In this document: positions 55,334 to 64,000 of the stretch, piece after piece
How positions within the stretch are numbered: position 1 is the stretch's first letter
How the letters are laid out: every line of letters starts with the position of its first letter
Assembly: GCA_963677325.2 (NCBI GenBank)
Contig: CAXXGM010000008.1
Location: 744,001 to 808,000 of the forward strand
Direction: 5' to 3'
Source: G963677325 sp963677325
GTDB lineage: Bacteria > Bacteroidota > Bacteroidia > Bacteroidales > Prolixibacteraceae
DNA length: 64,000 nucleotides
Made by a program: the position numbers and the translations under genes
The notes under the pieces: generated by a model
Seen by the model: only the letters and a program-made list of their open reading frames with translations
Database searches by the model: none
Told to the model about the DNA's origin: nothing

Positions 55334-57601
55334 TTAAATCTCACTCACGCTAAATCGAATATTATTTTTACCTGTCAAATCAGAAACATCAACAGTACCT
55401 GAAGTATCCACCTTCAAGATCCTGGATCCAATCTGTGCTGAATTGATTTTCCATCCTTCCGGCAGACGGATCCGCAAGAGAGTGTTTTTAGCACTGTTTT
55501 TTTCAGGTAAAATTACCTGTGCATTTACTTCTCCGCTGGAAAGTTTTGATTCTACCCTGACAGACACTTTCCCAAACGAGGTGGGTGCACCAGTAACTGT
55601 AATTGTTTTTCCATTTTCAAGCCACCGGCGTGGAGTGGCGAAAAGCAGCCGAAGCGTTTCAGGTTCGCTGTTGTTGTCCAAATCATAATCCTGCACAAGC
55701 AGTGAACGGAGTTGCCAAAGAAATAATGCACTTCCGCTGCAAGTAGGAGGCATATACATTGGACGTCCATATTCATCCAAAGGCCGCAGAGAAGTGCCCT
55801 CCGCGCTTAGGTAAGTGTCACGGGTCATGCCTTGAGCAAGCTTTCCGTAAAAACTGACCAGGGCCCGTTCTGTTTCATCACGCCTTAATAAGGCATCTGA
55901 ATAACGCAACGTATACAGATCATCAAGTCCGTCTTCATTAGCAAACAACCCTGAATGCTGATGAAATCTGATCATTCCCATACAGATCCCGCCATGTTCT
56001 TCGAGGTAACGCAGCATCGCAGTTTCTCGCTCAGTGCCGCTGAATATTTTTGATCCGATTACATAAGGTATGATCAAATTCCAATAGCTTCCCCGACGTG
56101 TAGACGTTAATACGTCGTAAGGCTTTTCTTCACCAAATAAAGCGATGGGCATAAACGTTGGCTGCACATCCTTAAACTCACTTTTGTCCACAGCTGCTAA
56201 AATAGCCTGATGCAAGGTCTCCGCAATTTTACTGATGCGGGCAGCTTCCTCTTTTTCTCCAATTTGTCTCAGTACAACCGCGAAATCACGTAAACCGCAC
56301 CATGCATTGGCATTGGAATTAAGTGAATACACCTTTTGTTTCTCATCTCCGCAATAAGTTTCTTTAGGTAATAAACCGGTAGCTTCATCACGCTCTGTAG
56401 AAAGTATTTGGATGTTACGGGACCAGCTTGGTTTTAGCTCCCGCATAAATTCTGAATCATGCGTCAGCCAATAATAGTGGGCCAGGAGCTGCAGTTTAAA
56501 AGATGCATCATGAAATTTGATGCCCGGATTGTTTCCGTAATTTAGCAATGGCACAATCATTTTCCGGCATTCGGTTTTTAGTCCCCAAAGCATCAATGCG
56601 CGAACGGCATCTCCACATTCTGCCTCGTACATGGTTTCATACAGATTACCGGCACTGTAATTCAGATTATTGCCCTTTAGCAACTGGAAACTGCCCACTA
56701 TCGTTGATTTCCATGCGGCGTTGACGAATGGTTCGGGTACTTCGACCTGCATGGCCCCTGCAAGAATCGACTCCCATTTGGCGATGCATTTTTTCTTCTG
56801 GGCATCATAAGAACTCACCATATTTGTTGATATGGGTACAGACATCGGTATTGCAGCGATTGCCAGCGTTGCTTTGCTCCCTTTTGAAAGCTGCGACGTT
56901 AATGTTTCCTGTTCAGGGTTCCATTTCCAGGTTCCACTGAATGAAACAACCATACGGCCAAGGCTATCACAAATACTATTGTTTATTATTTTCAGCGGAG
57001 CCTTTGATTCAATTTTGGCAGTAACAGTTCCGCTAGTCCCTTCTTTCAAACTGAATTGTGTGAATAAGACAGTGTTATCGGTCCAATCAACACTGGCAAA
57101 GGTCTCCTCCCTGTATGTTGTCTGATCCCGTGAATAATCTATCTGCACAACCGGAAGATATCCATCTTTAAGATGCGGGCCGTTGAGTGCCTTGATATTT
57201 TCTCCGAAAGAAGCCTTTTGCTTTCCAACGAAAAACAGCACAGGCGTTCCGGTTTCGCGCCAGGTCTTTAACTCTGCATGGGCATTTACAGCGCTGCCAT
57301 TGGAGACCAACCGTGCTTTATTCATGCTGCCGGGTGCACAGAGTACAATGGGATAATGGCGGAACTCGGCGTTCACGTACCGCAACGGTGGCAACAAATC
57401 AGCGAAGAACTCATAATTGGGTCCATTGGTTTGTCGCATTGCAGCCAAACCCCATAAATCCTGTTTCGCAGCCAAAACCTGTTCGAGGTTTGGTTTTGTA
57501 ACAGGGGCAGAGTGAGGCGCAGAATTCTGTGCACTTGCCGAATAAGAAAATATACATGAACTCAGAACTATTATGCTAATCAATTGATGCAATTTTTTCA
57601 T
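55334..57601 (-). CDS. Secreted (alpha/alpha)6-barrel glycosidase-like protein
   Basis: Signal peptide ending SASAQ. Residues about 270-640 form a helical toroid of six-hairpin type: AAWKSTIVGSFQLLKG, YEAECGDAVRALMLWGL, FHDASFKLQLLAHYYWLTHD, and SLNSNANAWCGLRDFAVVLRQIG, with acidic residues in YEAECGD and NEDGLDDLYTLRYSD that could be catalytic. N-terminal (30-260) and C-terminal (650-755) beta domains flank it. I do not recognise a numbered GH family; GH78-, GH95- or GH127-like relations are possible. Context with GH27 and a sugar symporter suggests glycan breakdown. Confidence 0.75.
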   Translation of the reverse strand: MKKLHQLISIIVLSSCIFSYSASAQNSAPHSAPVTKPNLEQVLAAKQDLWGLAAMRQTNGPNYEFFADLLPPLRYVNAEFRHYPIVLCAPGSMNKARLVSNGSAVNAHAELKTWRETGTPVLFFVGKQKASFGENIKALNGPHLKDGYLPVVQIDYSRDQTTYREETFASVDWTDNTVLFTQFSLKEGTSGTVTAKIESKAPLKIINNSICDSLGRMVVSFSGTWKWNPEQETLTSQLSKGSKATLAIAAIPMSVPISTNMVSSYDAQKKKCIAKWESILAGAMQVEVPEPFVNAAWKSTIVGSFQLLKGNNLNYSAGNLYETMYEAECGDAVRALMLWGLKTECRKMIVPLLNYGNNPGIKFHDASFKLQLLAHYYWLTHDSEFMRELKPSWSRNIQILSTERDEATGLLPKETYCGDEKQKVYSLNSNANAWCGLRDFAVVLRQIGEKEEAARISKIAETLHQAILAAVDKSEFKDVQPTFMPIALFGEEKPYDVLTSTRRGSYWNLIIPYVIGSKIFSGTERETAMLRYLEEHGGICMGMIRFHQHSGLFANEDGLDDLYTLRYSDALLRRDETERALVSFYGKLAQGMTRDTYLSAEGTSLRPLDEYGRPMYMPPTCSGSALFLWQLRSLLVQDYDLDNNSEPETLRLLFATPRRWLENGKTITVTGAPTSFGKVSVRVESKLSSGEVNAQVILPEKNSAKNTLLRIRLPEGWKINSAQIGSRILKVDTSGTVDVSDLTGKNNIRFSVSEI

Positions 57602-57754
57602 GATTTGATTAGATTGTTAAATTATTGATTTCTCAACAGTTCAAAAATAAAAATACTGCTCAAATGAAACCAGTACAAAATTGTCGGGAGCTAATACAAT
57701 CTTGGTGATATTAAGTGTGCAAGCTTCTGTTTGGTCAAATCACCCCAAGGATTA

Positions 57755-60289
57755 TTATTCAATTTTATCCCTTCCCGGAATAAAGATCTTCTGCTCATGT
57801 AAAAAGACTTTTCCATCAACAGATATTCCCTCTGCCCGAATGTTTAGCGATTTTATTTCTCCTGGAACATGAAATTTAAATGAGCCATTGTTCTTTTTGT
57901 CGGTCGTCAGTTCAGGCTCCCAGTAAATGGCAGCATATTTTTCGTACTCGAGAGTTCCCGGAATGATTTCATATTTGGGTGTGTAATATTTTTTTGGGGC
58001 AGCATACCCATGTATCATCATCTTTTGGGTATTGGTTGGCTCCGCATCATTAACAAAAAAAGGTTCCTTTCGCGTTACGACCGAAACGGCTCCTCCCGAT
58101 CCGCCATGTCCCAGACCAAATCCATCTTTATTGACAGAAACCGCTTCTACGTATTCAATAGGAAGATCAAGTATCTGCTGGGCATCCCAAACCCTCATTC
58201 CATCAATCATCATAATCGGCTGAAGATTTCTTTGAGAAGACAGGATGGATAAAGGGCCCCGGCCCACATTGAAATAGAACCCGCTGGTGCCTTCCACCGA
58301 GTCCTGGCCGTATTCGGTTCTTACATTAAACCGGATCCGGAGAAGCATCTCCATATTATCAAACTCTCTGTAGTTTTCTTTTGTCACTTCCACAATTTTG
58401 TCTGTTGGCCAGACATAGGGATTATCGATAAAGGCAGTGACCCTTTTTTCAGTGATTACTACCTCCGGAAGCCGAATGGCATTTTTGGTAAGATGAGGAA
58501 TCTCTTCAGGAACTTCTTTCACGGCTCTTGGAGGAGCCGGCGTTTGATGAATGTCAGGAATTCCCATGGAGTACTCAGGAATAGTCATCTGGATTGCACG
58601 ATTCCATTTTTTCCCTTTTTCACTTGTTGCGGATACCATTACCCAGGTTGAATCTTCCAGGTACATTTTCTCAAATTTATATTTTCCCTCATTGTCAACC
58701 GGAGCCATCAGAAACAGGTTGTTCTTTGGAGAAAACAGTGAAACTTTGCTATTGCTTTCGGTCTTATTCTTTAACCAGTTCTTTACAACCCCCTCCACTG
58801 TAAAGGCAGTTTCAAAGGGGAACTCGTAGTCAGACGCTTTATTCTCTAAAATAGCAGGCCAATCGTATTTTCGCCACCCCTGGGTGAGTAGCAAAAGATC
58901 AATGGCTGCCAGGTGCTCGAAATCATATTTCTCAAAATAGCTGTTCGGATCTTCGATAGCTCCCTGGATTGCAGGGCGCAAAATAGATTCAGCAAGAATA
59001 CTGTTGTTGAACTTACTCATCTGGGTTTCTCCGGGAAGCACCGAAATGCTGAGTTTGGTGAAATCCACTTTGTTGAGTGAATCAATAACACTGACATTCA
59101 TTTTTATCGTATCGTTTATTGCAGGTTCAGCTTTAAAAACCAGCTTCCCTCTGTTCGCTCTGTTCTGGTTATAAAAGATACGCTCTGCAACCGGATGTAA
59201 ATTCTGGTCAAAAACCGTTGCGTATAGAATAACGTTTCCTATCTCTTCCTTATTGATTGTGAATTGAATGGAATTGTTTCTTATAAACCTGAACCGGAAT
59301 TTTTTATACATCACTCCATTGGCATGGATTGCTACAAAGCAGGTATTATTGATCTGCCTTGTCGTTTTATTGGTTTGAAGCCTGAAACTGATTACATCGG
59401 CCCTGAAAGGATTGACCTCGATTGTAATTCCTTTCTGCTCAACTTTGGGCAGCTCAACTTCACTTTTGGTGCTGTCGGGAAGGTCGGCTTTCAGAATGTA
59501 TTTTTGATTGGTTGTTTCCTGAATGGTGAAAGAACCCATTCCATGTTCGTTGGTCGATACCTCTGCAATTTCATTATTGTCACCTGTGAAAACTTTCCCT
59601 CTTATCTGGATACCTCTCCCATAAGAATCTGTTGCTTTCACGCCGATCACATTATCTGCTCCTTCCAGTAAGGTTCCGCTTTCAGGCAACAACTGAATAT
59701 CCCAGCCGGTATCCTTTGCAGAAGACTGGAGATTGTTTGTGGCAGTATTCCGGTCATTGCTTTTCCCCTTTTTTCTTCCACCCGAAGTGTTTTCATTTGT
59801 ACTGTTGTTTCCAAGGACGGTGATAAATGTCCTCAGATCCTTATCGGTATAGAAATTCCGCATCCAGTTGGTGTAGGCTCTGAAACAATAGGAACCCGGA
59901 GCCAGTGAATCGGGAAGATGAATGTAATGACTCGAAGTTCCTTCTTTAACAAAGAGGATCCTACGGCTGACCAGTTTCTTCTGTGGAGACCACAATTCCA
60001 CATAAAGTTTTGAAGTGGCTAAGTTTAGCTGCCTGTTGGAGGGATTCAGAACATAGGACGTAAACCATATATCATCTCCGGTGATGTATGAGGATTTGTT
60101 CAGATGGGTATAAACCCACTCGCGCCCGGGTTGAAAGTATTGCTCATAGGGCTTGATCAGTTTACTTTCAAATGAAGCATTAATTTCATTCTTCTGTGCA
60201 AATGACGTAGTGGCAACTATTACCAAAGGTAATATGATGAATTGGTTCAGGATCCACGCATAAGCTGCCTTATTCCTGTTATTGGACAT
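57755..60289 (-). CDS. MG2-domain/TonB-plug protein, paralogue A
   Basis: A secreted protein of 844 residues. Near the N terminus there is an alpha-2-macroglobulin MG2-like domain (WVYTHLNKSSYITGDDIWFTSYVLNPSNRQ, SKLYVELWSPQKKLVSRRILFVKEG), several Ig-like domains, and near residues 640-760 a TonB-receptor plug-like segment (PIMMIDGMRVWDAQQILDLPIEYVEAVSVNKDGFGLGHGGSGGAVSVVTRK). No beta-barrel follows, so this is not a receptor. It ends with FHVPGEIKSLNIRAEGISVDGKVF. Such proteins occur in many Bacteroidota with unknown function; they probably interact with outer-membrane channels. It is very similar to the next gene upstream. Confidence 0.83.
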   Translation of the reverse strand: MSNNRNKAAYAWILNQFIILPLVIVATTSFAQKNEINASFESKLIKPYEQYFQPGREWVYTHLNKSSYITGDDIWFTSYVLNPSNRQLNLATSKLYVELWSPQKKLVSRRILFVKEGTSSHYIHLPDSLAPGSYCFRAYTNWMRNFYTDKDLRTFITVLGNNSTNENTSGGRKKGKSNDRNTATNNLQSSAKDTGWDIQLLPESGTLLEGADNVIGVKATDSYGRGIQIRGKVFTGDNNEIAEVSTNEHGMGSFTIQETTNQKYILKADLPDSTKSEVELPKVEQKGITIEVNPFRADVISFRLQTNKTTRQINNTCFVAIHANGVMYKKFRFRFIRNNSIQFTINKEEIGNVILYATVFDQNLHPVAERIFYNQNRANRGKLVFKAEPAINDTIKMNVSVIDSLNKVDFTKLSISVLPGETQMSKFNNSILAESILRPAIQGAIEDPNSYFEKYDFEHLAAIDLLLLTQGWRKYDWPAILENKASDYEFPFETAFTVEGVVKNWLKNKTESNSKVSLFSPKNNLFLMAPVDNEGKYKFEKMYLEDSTWVMVSATSEKGKKWNRAIQMTIPEYSMGIPDIHQTPAPPRAVKEVPEEIPHLTKNAIRLPEVVITEKRVTAFIDNPYVWPTDKIVEVTKENYREFDNMEMLLRIRFNVRTEYGQDSVEGTSGFYFNVGRGPLSILSSQRNLQPIMMIDGMRVWDAQQILDLPIEYVEAVSVNKDGFGLGHGGSGGAVSVVTRKEPFFVNDAEPTNTQKMMIHGYAAPKKYYTPKYEIIPGTLEYEKYAAIYWEPELTTDKKNNGSFKFHVPGEIKSLNIRAEGISVDGKVFLHEQKIFIPGRDKIE

Positions 60290-60493
60290 AAGTCGTCAGT
60301 ATTAGATTTTCAGTTCCTAAAGCCTTCTCTTTATATCAAAGATTCAAAAGATTACCGGATTTCAAGTTTTTTGATTCCTGAAAATGCCTTTGCAACTCTT
60401 GAACTATATAATCTTCATTCTTTCTTACCTGTCATTGCTCTTAAAAAATATCAATCCTTACTGCATATCAATTTCAACTATAAATTGGCATAA

Positions 60494-63016
60494 TTAATTT
60501 TTTCCGGGAAGTTCAATTTTCTGCTCATGTAAAAAGACCTTGCCGTCCACTGATATCCCTTCAGCCCGGATGTTGAGGGATTTAATTTCGCGGGGAACAA
60601 AGAATTTAAATGAAGCATTGTTCTTGTTATCCGTTGTCAGCTCCGGTTTCCAGTAAATGGCGGCATAATTGTCATATTCTCTGGTTCCCGGAACGATGTT
60701 ATACTTTGGCGTGAAATATTGCATCGGCTTAGCATATCCGTGGACCATGATCTTTTTCATATTGGTTGCTTCGGCATTGTTCACAAAGAAGGGTGTCTTT
60801 CTTGTTGTAATTGAAATAATACCTCCCGAGGCTCCGATGCCGCCTCCAAATCCATCTTTATTAACGGAAACGGCTTCAATGTACTCTAATGGAAGGTCCA
60901 GAATGGCCTGTGCATCGTAAACTCTCATTCCATCAATATTCATAAGAGGTTGAAGACTTTGTTGAGAGGCCTCGATGGATAAAGCGCCCCTGCCTGTATT
61001 AAAATAATATCCGCTGCCGCCATCCGACGTATCGCCATGTTCGGTTCTGACATTGAATTTAATGAGCAAAAGTTTTTCGATGGTTTCAAACTCCCGGTAA
61101 TTTTCCGGTGTTACCTCAAATATCTTATCGATTGCGCTGACATAAATGTTATCGGAAAATGGATCCGTTTTCTTCCCTTCGATGACTACTTCAGAAAGCA
61201 GGATTGCATCTTTCATCAGCTTGGGAATTTCCTGGGGAGCCTCTTTTACTCTGGACGGAGGAATAGGTTTTTGAATAAAATCAGGTGCCTCGAGCGAATA
61301 TTCAGGAATATCCGTCTGGACTGCCCGATTCCAGTTTTTGCCTTTCTCGCTGGTAGCCGAAACCATTACCCACGTTGAATCAGTCAGGTAAATTTTTTCA
61401 AATTTATATTTCCCCTCTTTATCCACCGGCGCCATTATAAAAAGATTGTTCATGGGAGAGAACAGCGAAACTTTACTGTTGGCATCTGTTTTATTTTTTA
61501 ACCAGTTTTTTACGACCCCTTCTACCAAAAAGGCTGCTTCAAAAGGATATTTGTAGCTTGGTGCAGGATTCTGCAAAATGGCCTGCCAATCGTATTTTCG
61601 CCACCCCTGGGTGAGAAGCAAAAGATCAATGGCTGCCAGGTGGTTGAAATCATTTTTCTCAAAATAGCTGTTCGGATCTTCGATATCTCCCTGAACAGCC
61701 GGGCGCAGGATGGATTCAGCGAGAAGGCTGTTGTTGAAACGGCTAAGCTGAGTTTCTCCAGGAAGCACAGAGATGCTGAGTTTGGTAAAATCAACTTTGT
61801 TGAGTGAATCAATGACGCTGACATTCATCCGGATGGTATCCCTGACGTCAGGTTCAGCTTTAAAAACCAGGCTTCCTTTGCCTGCGAGGTCAGGGTTATA
61901 AAAGACCCGCTCTGCAACCGGATTAAAATTTCTGTCAAATACGGTTGCGTATATAATGCCGCTCCCGATATCTTTTTTATTGATTCTGAATTGAATGGAG
62001 TTGTTTCTTAGGAACTGAAAACGGTAATTGCTAAAAAGTTCTCCATTGGCATGGATTGTTACAAAGTAGGTGTTATTAATCTGACTGGTGGCCTGGTTGG
62101 TTTGAAGCCTGAAACTGATTACATCGGTCCTGAAAGGATTGACCTGGATTGTAATTCCTTTCGGCTCAACTTTGGGCAGCTCAACTTCACGTTTGGTGCT
62201 GTCGGGAAGGTCGGCTTTCAGGATGTATTTTTGGTTGGTTGTTTCCTGAATGGTGAAAGAACCCATTCCATGTTCGTTGGTCGATACTTCTGCAATTTCA
62301 TTGTGGTCGCCGGTGAAAACTTTCGCCGTTATCTGGATACCTCTCCCAAAAGAATCTGTTGCTTTCACGCCGATCACATTATCGGCCCCTTCCAGTAAGG
62401 TTCCGCTTTCGGGCAACAACTGAATATCCCAGCCTTTATCCTTTTCAGCTGATTGATCGCTGTTAGTGATACTATTTTGGTCCTTGCTTTTGCTCTTTCT
62501 TTTGTCATTCGAAGCGATTTCGTCCGGTTTATTATTTCCAAGAATGGTGATAAAGGTGCTCAGCTCCTTTTCAGGATAGAAGTTTCGCATCCAGTTGGTG
62601 TATGCTCTGAAACAATAAGAACCCGGAGCCAGTGAATCGGAAAGATGAATGTAATGGCTGGAAGTGCCTTCTTTAACAAAGAGGATCTTCCGGCTGATCA
62701 GTTTTTTCTGTGGAGACCACAATTCCACATAAAGTTTTGAGGTGGCTAAGTTTAGCTGCCTGTTGGATGGGTTTAGAACATAGGACGCAAACCACATGTC
62801 ATCTCCCGAGATGTATGAGGATTTATTCAGATGAGTGTAAACCCACTCGCGCCCTTGTTGAAAGTATTGCTTATACGGTTTCATAAGTTTACTTTCCAAT
62901 GAAGCGTCAATCTCTGTCTTCTGTGCAAATAATGATTCGGCGGATATTGTTAAGAGGTAAATAAGAAGCAGATTCCTGAATAAATCAAGCGATACCTTTA
63001 TTTTGAATTTTTTCAT
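60494..63016 (-). CDS. MG2-domain/TonB-plug protein, paralogue B
   Basis: Full-length paralogue (840 residues) of the neighbouring gene, with the same domain order: signal peptide, MG2-like domain, Ig-like domains, plug-like segment (PLMNIDGMRVYDAQAILDLPLEYIEAVSVNKDGFGGGIGASGGIISITTRK), and C-terminal strand domain. The pair clearly arose by tandem duplication. Long stretches are identical (for example around WDIQLLPESGTLLEGADNVIG and IDLLLLTQGWRKYDW), while the linker after TNWMRNFY and the region around residues 600-640 have diverged. A 204-bp gap separates them, and both could be on one transcript. Confidence 0.85.
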   Translation of the reverse strand: MKKFKIKVSLDLFRNLLLIYLLTISAESLFAQKTEIDASLESKLMKPYKQYFQQGREWVYTHLNKSSYISGDDMWFASYVLNPSNRQLNLATSKLYVELWSPQKKLISRKILFVKEGTSSHYIHLSDSLAPGSYCFRAYTNWMRNFYPEKELSTFITILGNNKPDEIASNDKRKSKSKDQNSITNSDQSAEKDKGWDIQLLPESGTLLEGADNVIGVKATDSFGRGIQITAKVFTGDHNEIAEVSTNEHGMGSFTIQETTNQKYILKADLPDSTKREVELPKVEPKGITIQVNPFRTDVISFRLQTNQATSQINNTYFVTIHANGELFSNYRFQFLRNNSIQFRINKKDIGSGIIYATVFDRNFNPVAERVFYNPDLAGKGSLVFKAEPDVRDTIRMNVSVIDSLNKVDFTKLSISVLPGETQLSRFNNSLLAESILRPAVQGDIEDPNSYFEKNDFNHLAAIDLLLLTQGWRKYDWQAILQNPAPSYKYPFEAAFLVEGVVKNWLKNKTDANSKVSLFSPMNNLFIMAPVDKEGKYKFEKIYLTDSTWVMVSATSEKGKNWNRAVQTDIPEYSLEAPDFIQKPIPPSRVKEAPQEIPKLMKDAILLSEVVIEGKKTDPFSDNIYVSAIDKIFEVTPENYREFETIEKLLLIKFNVRTEHGDTSDGGSGYYFNTGRGALSIEASQQSLQPLMNIDGMRVYDAQAILDLPLEYIEAVSVNKDGFGGGIGASGGIISITTRKTPFFVNNAEATNMKKIMVHGYAKPMQYFTPKYNIVPGTREYDNYAAIYWKPELTTDNKNNASFKFFVPREIKSLNIRAEGISVDGKVFLHEQKIELPGKN

Positions 63017-63553
63017 AGTGTTGAATGTTCCAAATGCGCGATGAGGTTGAATTAAGAGTCATTTCACGTAAAAGTCTGTTTTTATTTTATCCAAAAATAG
63101 CATTAATATGTTTTATTCGTCTTTTCGAAGCTGATATTTTTAAAATATATAGATGTTATCGAAAAGTAAAAATTTCAATTTTAAAAGAAAAATATGATCC
63201 AAAATCTTTATGATCCAAAAACCCTTTTTATCCGGCCATTTTTTTACAGTAAACGTTTAGGATGAGATCACTCGGCCCTATACCATCTCTATACTTGCTG
63301 TGCACTCACTGTGCATTTGCTGTGCACTTATTGTGCTAAAATTGCACAGATAATGCACAGACAATGCACAGACAATGCACAGACAATGCACAGACAATGC
63401 ACAGATAATGCACAGTTGGTATACAGATAGCATGAGCCAGATATGTGTAGATGACTATGCTGAATGATCCTCTTATCCTATGGACAATTAGAATTTGCCG
63501 CAATGGCTGATTCAAATTTAACACCGGGGATTAAATCGCTGGGGTTAATATTA
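63017..63553. other. Intergenic region upstream of the MG2-plug pair
   Basis: 537 bp without a supported gene. The first 230 bp are AT-rich and should hold the promoter for paralogue B. The rest is dominated by the 11-bp array at 63298-63418. Small frames here are by-products of the array. Confidence 0.6.
63298..63418. repeat. Eleven-unit 11-bp array that switches strand in phase
   Basis: Three ctgtgcaNNNN units and one degenerate unit are followed, with no phase change, by seven NtgcacagNNN units, the reverse complement word. The two halves can pair into a long ladder-like hairpin. The exact 11-bp step is kept for about 120 bp. Confidence 0.95.
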
Positions 63554-64000
63554 TTAGTTTTTTAAATAATGGTTTCTGAATTCTTTGGGAGTCATGTGAG
63601 TGATTTCCTTGAATTTACGGTTAAAATTCGACAGGTTGTCAAAGCCGGAGGCATAACAGATATCTGAAATTGCCAATTCTTCTTTTTGGATCAGCAGTTT
63701 TTTTGCATGACAAACGCGCAACTCGCAGAGGAAAGTCATAAAAGTCCTTATCGTGCTCTTTTTGAAATATTTACAAAAGGCGGAAGTAGTCATGTTGGCT
63801 ATTTCGGCCACATCCTGGATTCTTATTTTATTCCGGAAATTGGCTATAACGTATTCGTGAACTTTTTTCAAACGCAGGACGGAGTGATCGCTGTAATTTA
63901 ATAAAGGCAATTCGGAAATATAAGTTTCAGTCAACAAAGGGTATATCTCAGCTTTTGCCAGTTCAAAAAGGATGTCTATAATGGCTACGATTTTGGGCGG
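63554..64000 (-). CDS. AraC family transcriptional regulator, 5' end cut by window edge
   Basis: The C-terminal 100 residues are an AraC double helix-turn-helix: IRIQDVAEIANMTTSAFCKYFKKSTIRTFMTFLCELRVCHAKKLL, then AISDICYASGFDNLSNFNRKFKEITHMTPKEFRNHY, the family signature. The frame stays open to the window edge (PPKIVAIIDILFELAKAEIYPLL), so an N-terminal sensor domain, probably a cupin, lies outside. The nearest gene inside the window on the same strand is paralogue B of the MG2-plug pair, 537 bp away, a possible but unproved target. Confidence 0.93.
   Translation of the reverse strand, partial: PPKIVAIIDILFELAKAEIYPLLTETYISELPLLNYSDHSVLRLKKVHEYVIANFRNKIRIQDVAEIANMTTSAFCKYFKKSTIRTFMTFLCELRVCHAKKLLIQKEELAISDICYASGFDNLSNFNRKFKEITHMTPKEFRNHYLKN

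Noticed and set aside
63298..63418. CRISPR array
   Set aside because: Units are 11 bp with no unique spacers and the word changes strand midway; no cas genes nearby.
63336..63524. Repetitive minus-strand frame (CALSVHCLCIV type)
   Set aside because: A product of the 11-bp array, which stays open in several frames.

Overview
The window looks like a chromosome segment of a free-living or host-associated member of the Bacteroidota, most likely Bacteroidales or Marinilabiliales-like. The signs are a SusC/SusD pair, lipoproteins with short lipoboxes, Tat-signal Gfo/Idh/MocA oxidoreductases, DUF1343 and DUF4922 proteins, MG2/TonB-plug proteins, an AT-rich sequence and almost no Shine-Dalgarno sites. 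I saw no rRNA, tRNA, CRISPR array or prophage. The genes at both window edges are cut.

Layout. 1-6 kb: a cut TlpA-like thioredoxin, a GC-richer hypothetical gene, small secreted or lipoprotein unknowns and rsgA. 6.1-7.5 kb: a Tat-signal type II sulfide:quinone oxidoreductase ending in a two-way terminator. 7.6-15 kb: a minus-strand run of five genes (Gfo/Idh/MocA, Gfo/Idh/MocA, DegT-type PLP enzyme, Gfo/Idh/MocA, DUF1080 3-keto-glycoside hydrolase type) below a FadR-type GntR regulator; four of the five carry a Tat-like signal and the fifth a Sec-like one. 15.3-21.7 kb: an amidase, susD, and a susC whose 5' third is gone and replaced by a decayed IS1595-type transposase.

21.7-48.3 kb: an unusually dense set of peptidoglycan turnover and recycling genes. 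It includes a phosphoesterase/PQQ propeller, NlpC/P60, transglutaminase, NamZ (DUF1343), a GH3-C/beta-lactamase-like fusion that has lost its GH3 barrel, a DUF5009 acetyltransferase, a DigH-like GHL10, an AmpG-like permease, a GH9-CE4 fusion, a signal-less SpoIID, DUF4922, GT2, a giant Amidase_3/golvesin protein, a MurK-type kinase and MurQ. Read together, outer enzymes strip stems and cut glycans, AmpG imports anhydro-muropeptides, and MurK/MurQ convert MurNAc to GlcNAc-6-P.

48.4-57.6 kb: GH27 alpha-galactosidase, an FHS sugar symporter, a ceramidase-like protein with an inserted propeller, a second Tat-signal DegT protein and a six-hairpin glycosidase-like protein, a probable glycan-use region. 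57.7-63 kb: two tandem MG2/TonB-plug paralogues. 63.5-64 kb: a cut AraC regulator.

The most unusual feature is not a gene. From about 24 to 52 kb, many gene ends run directly into short-word tandem arrays, each locus with its own word, often flipping into the reverse complement to make a large hairpin, and several arrays supply the stop codon or last residues of the gene. A subset elsewhere has an exact 11-bp period.
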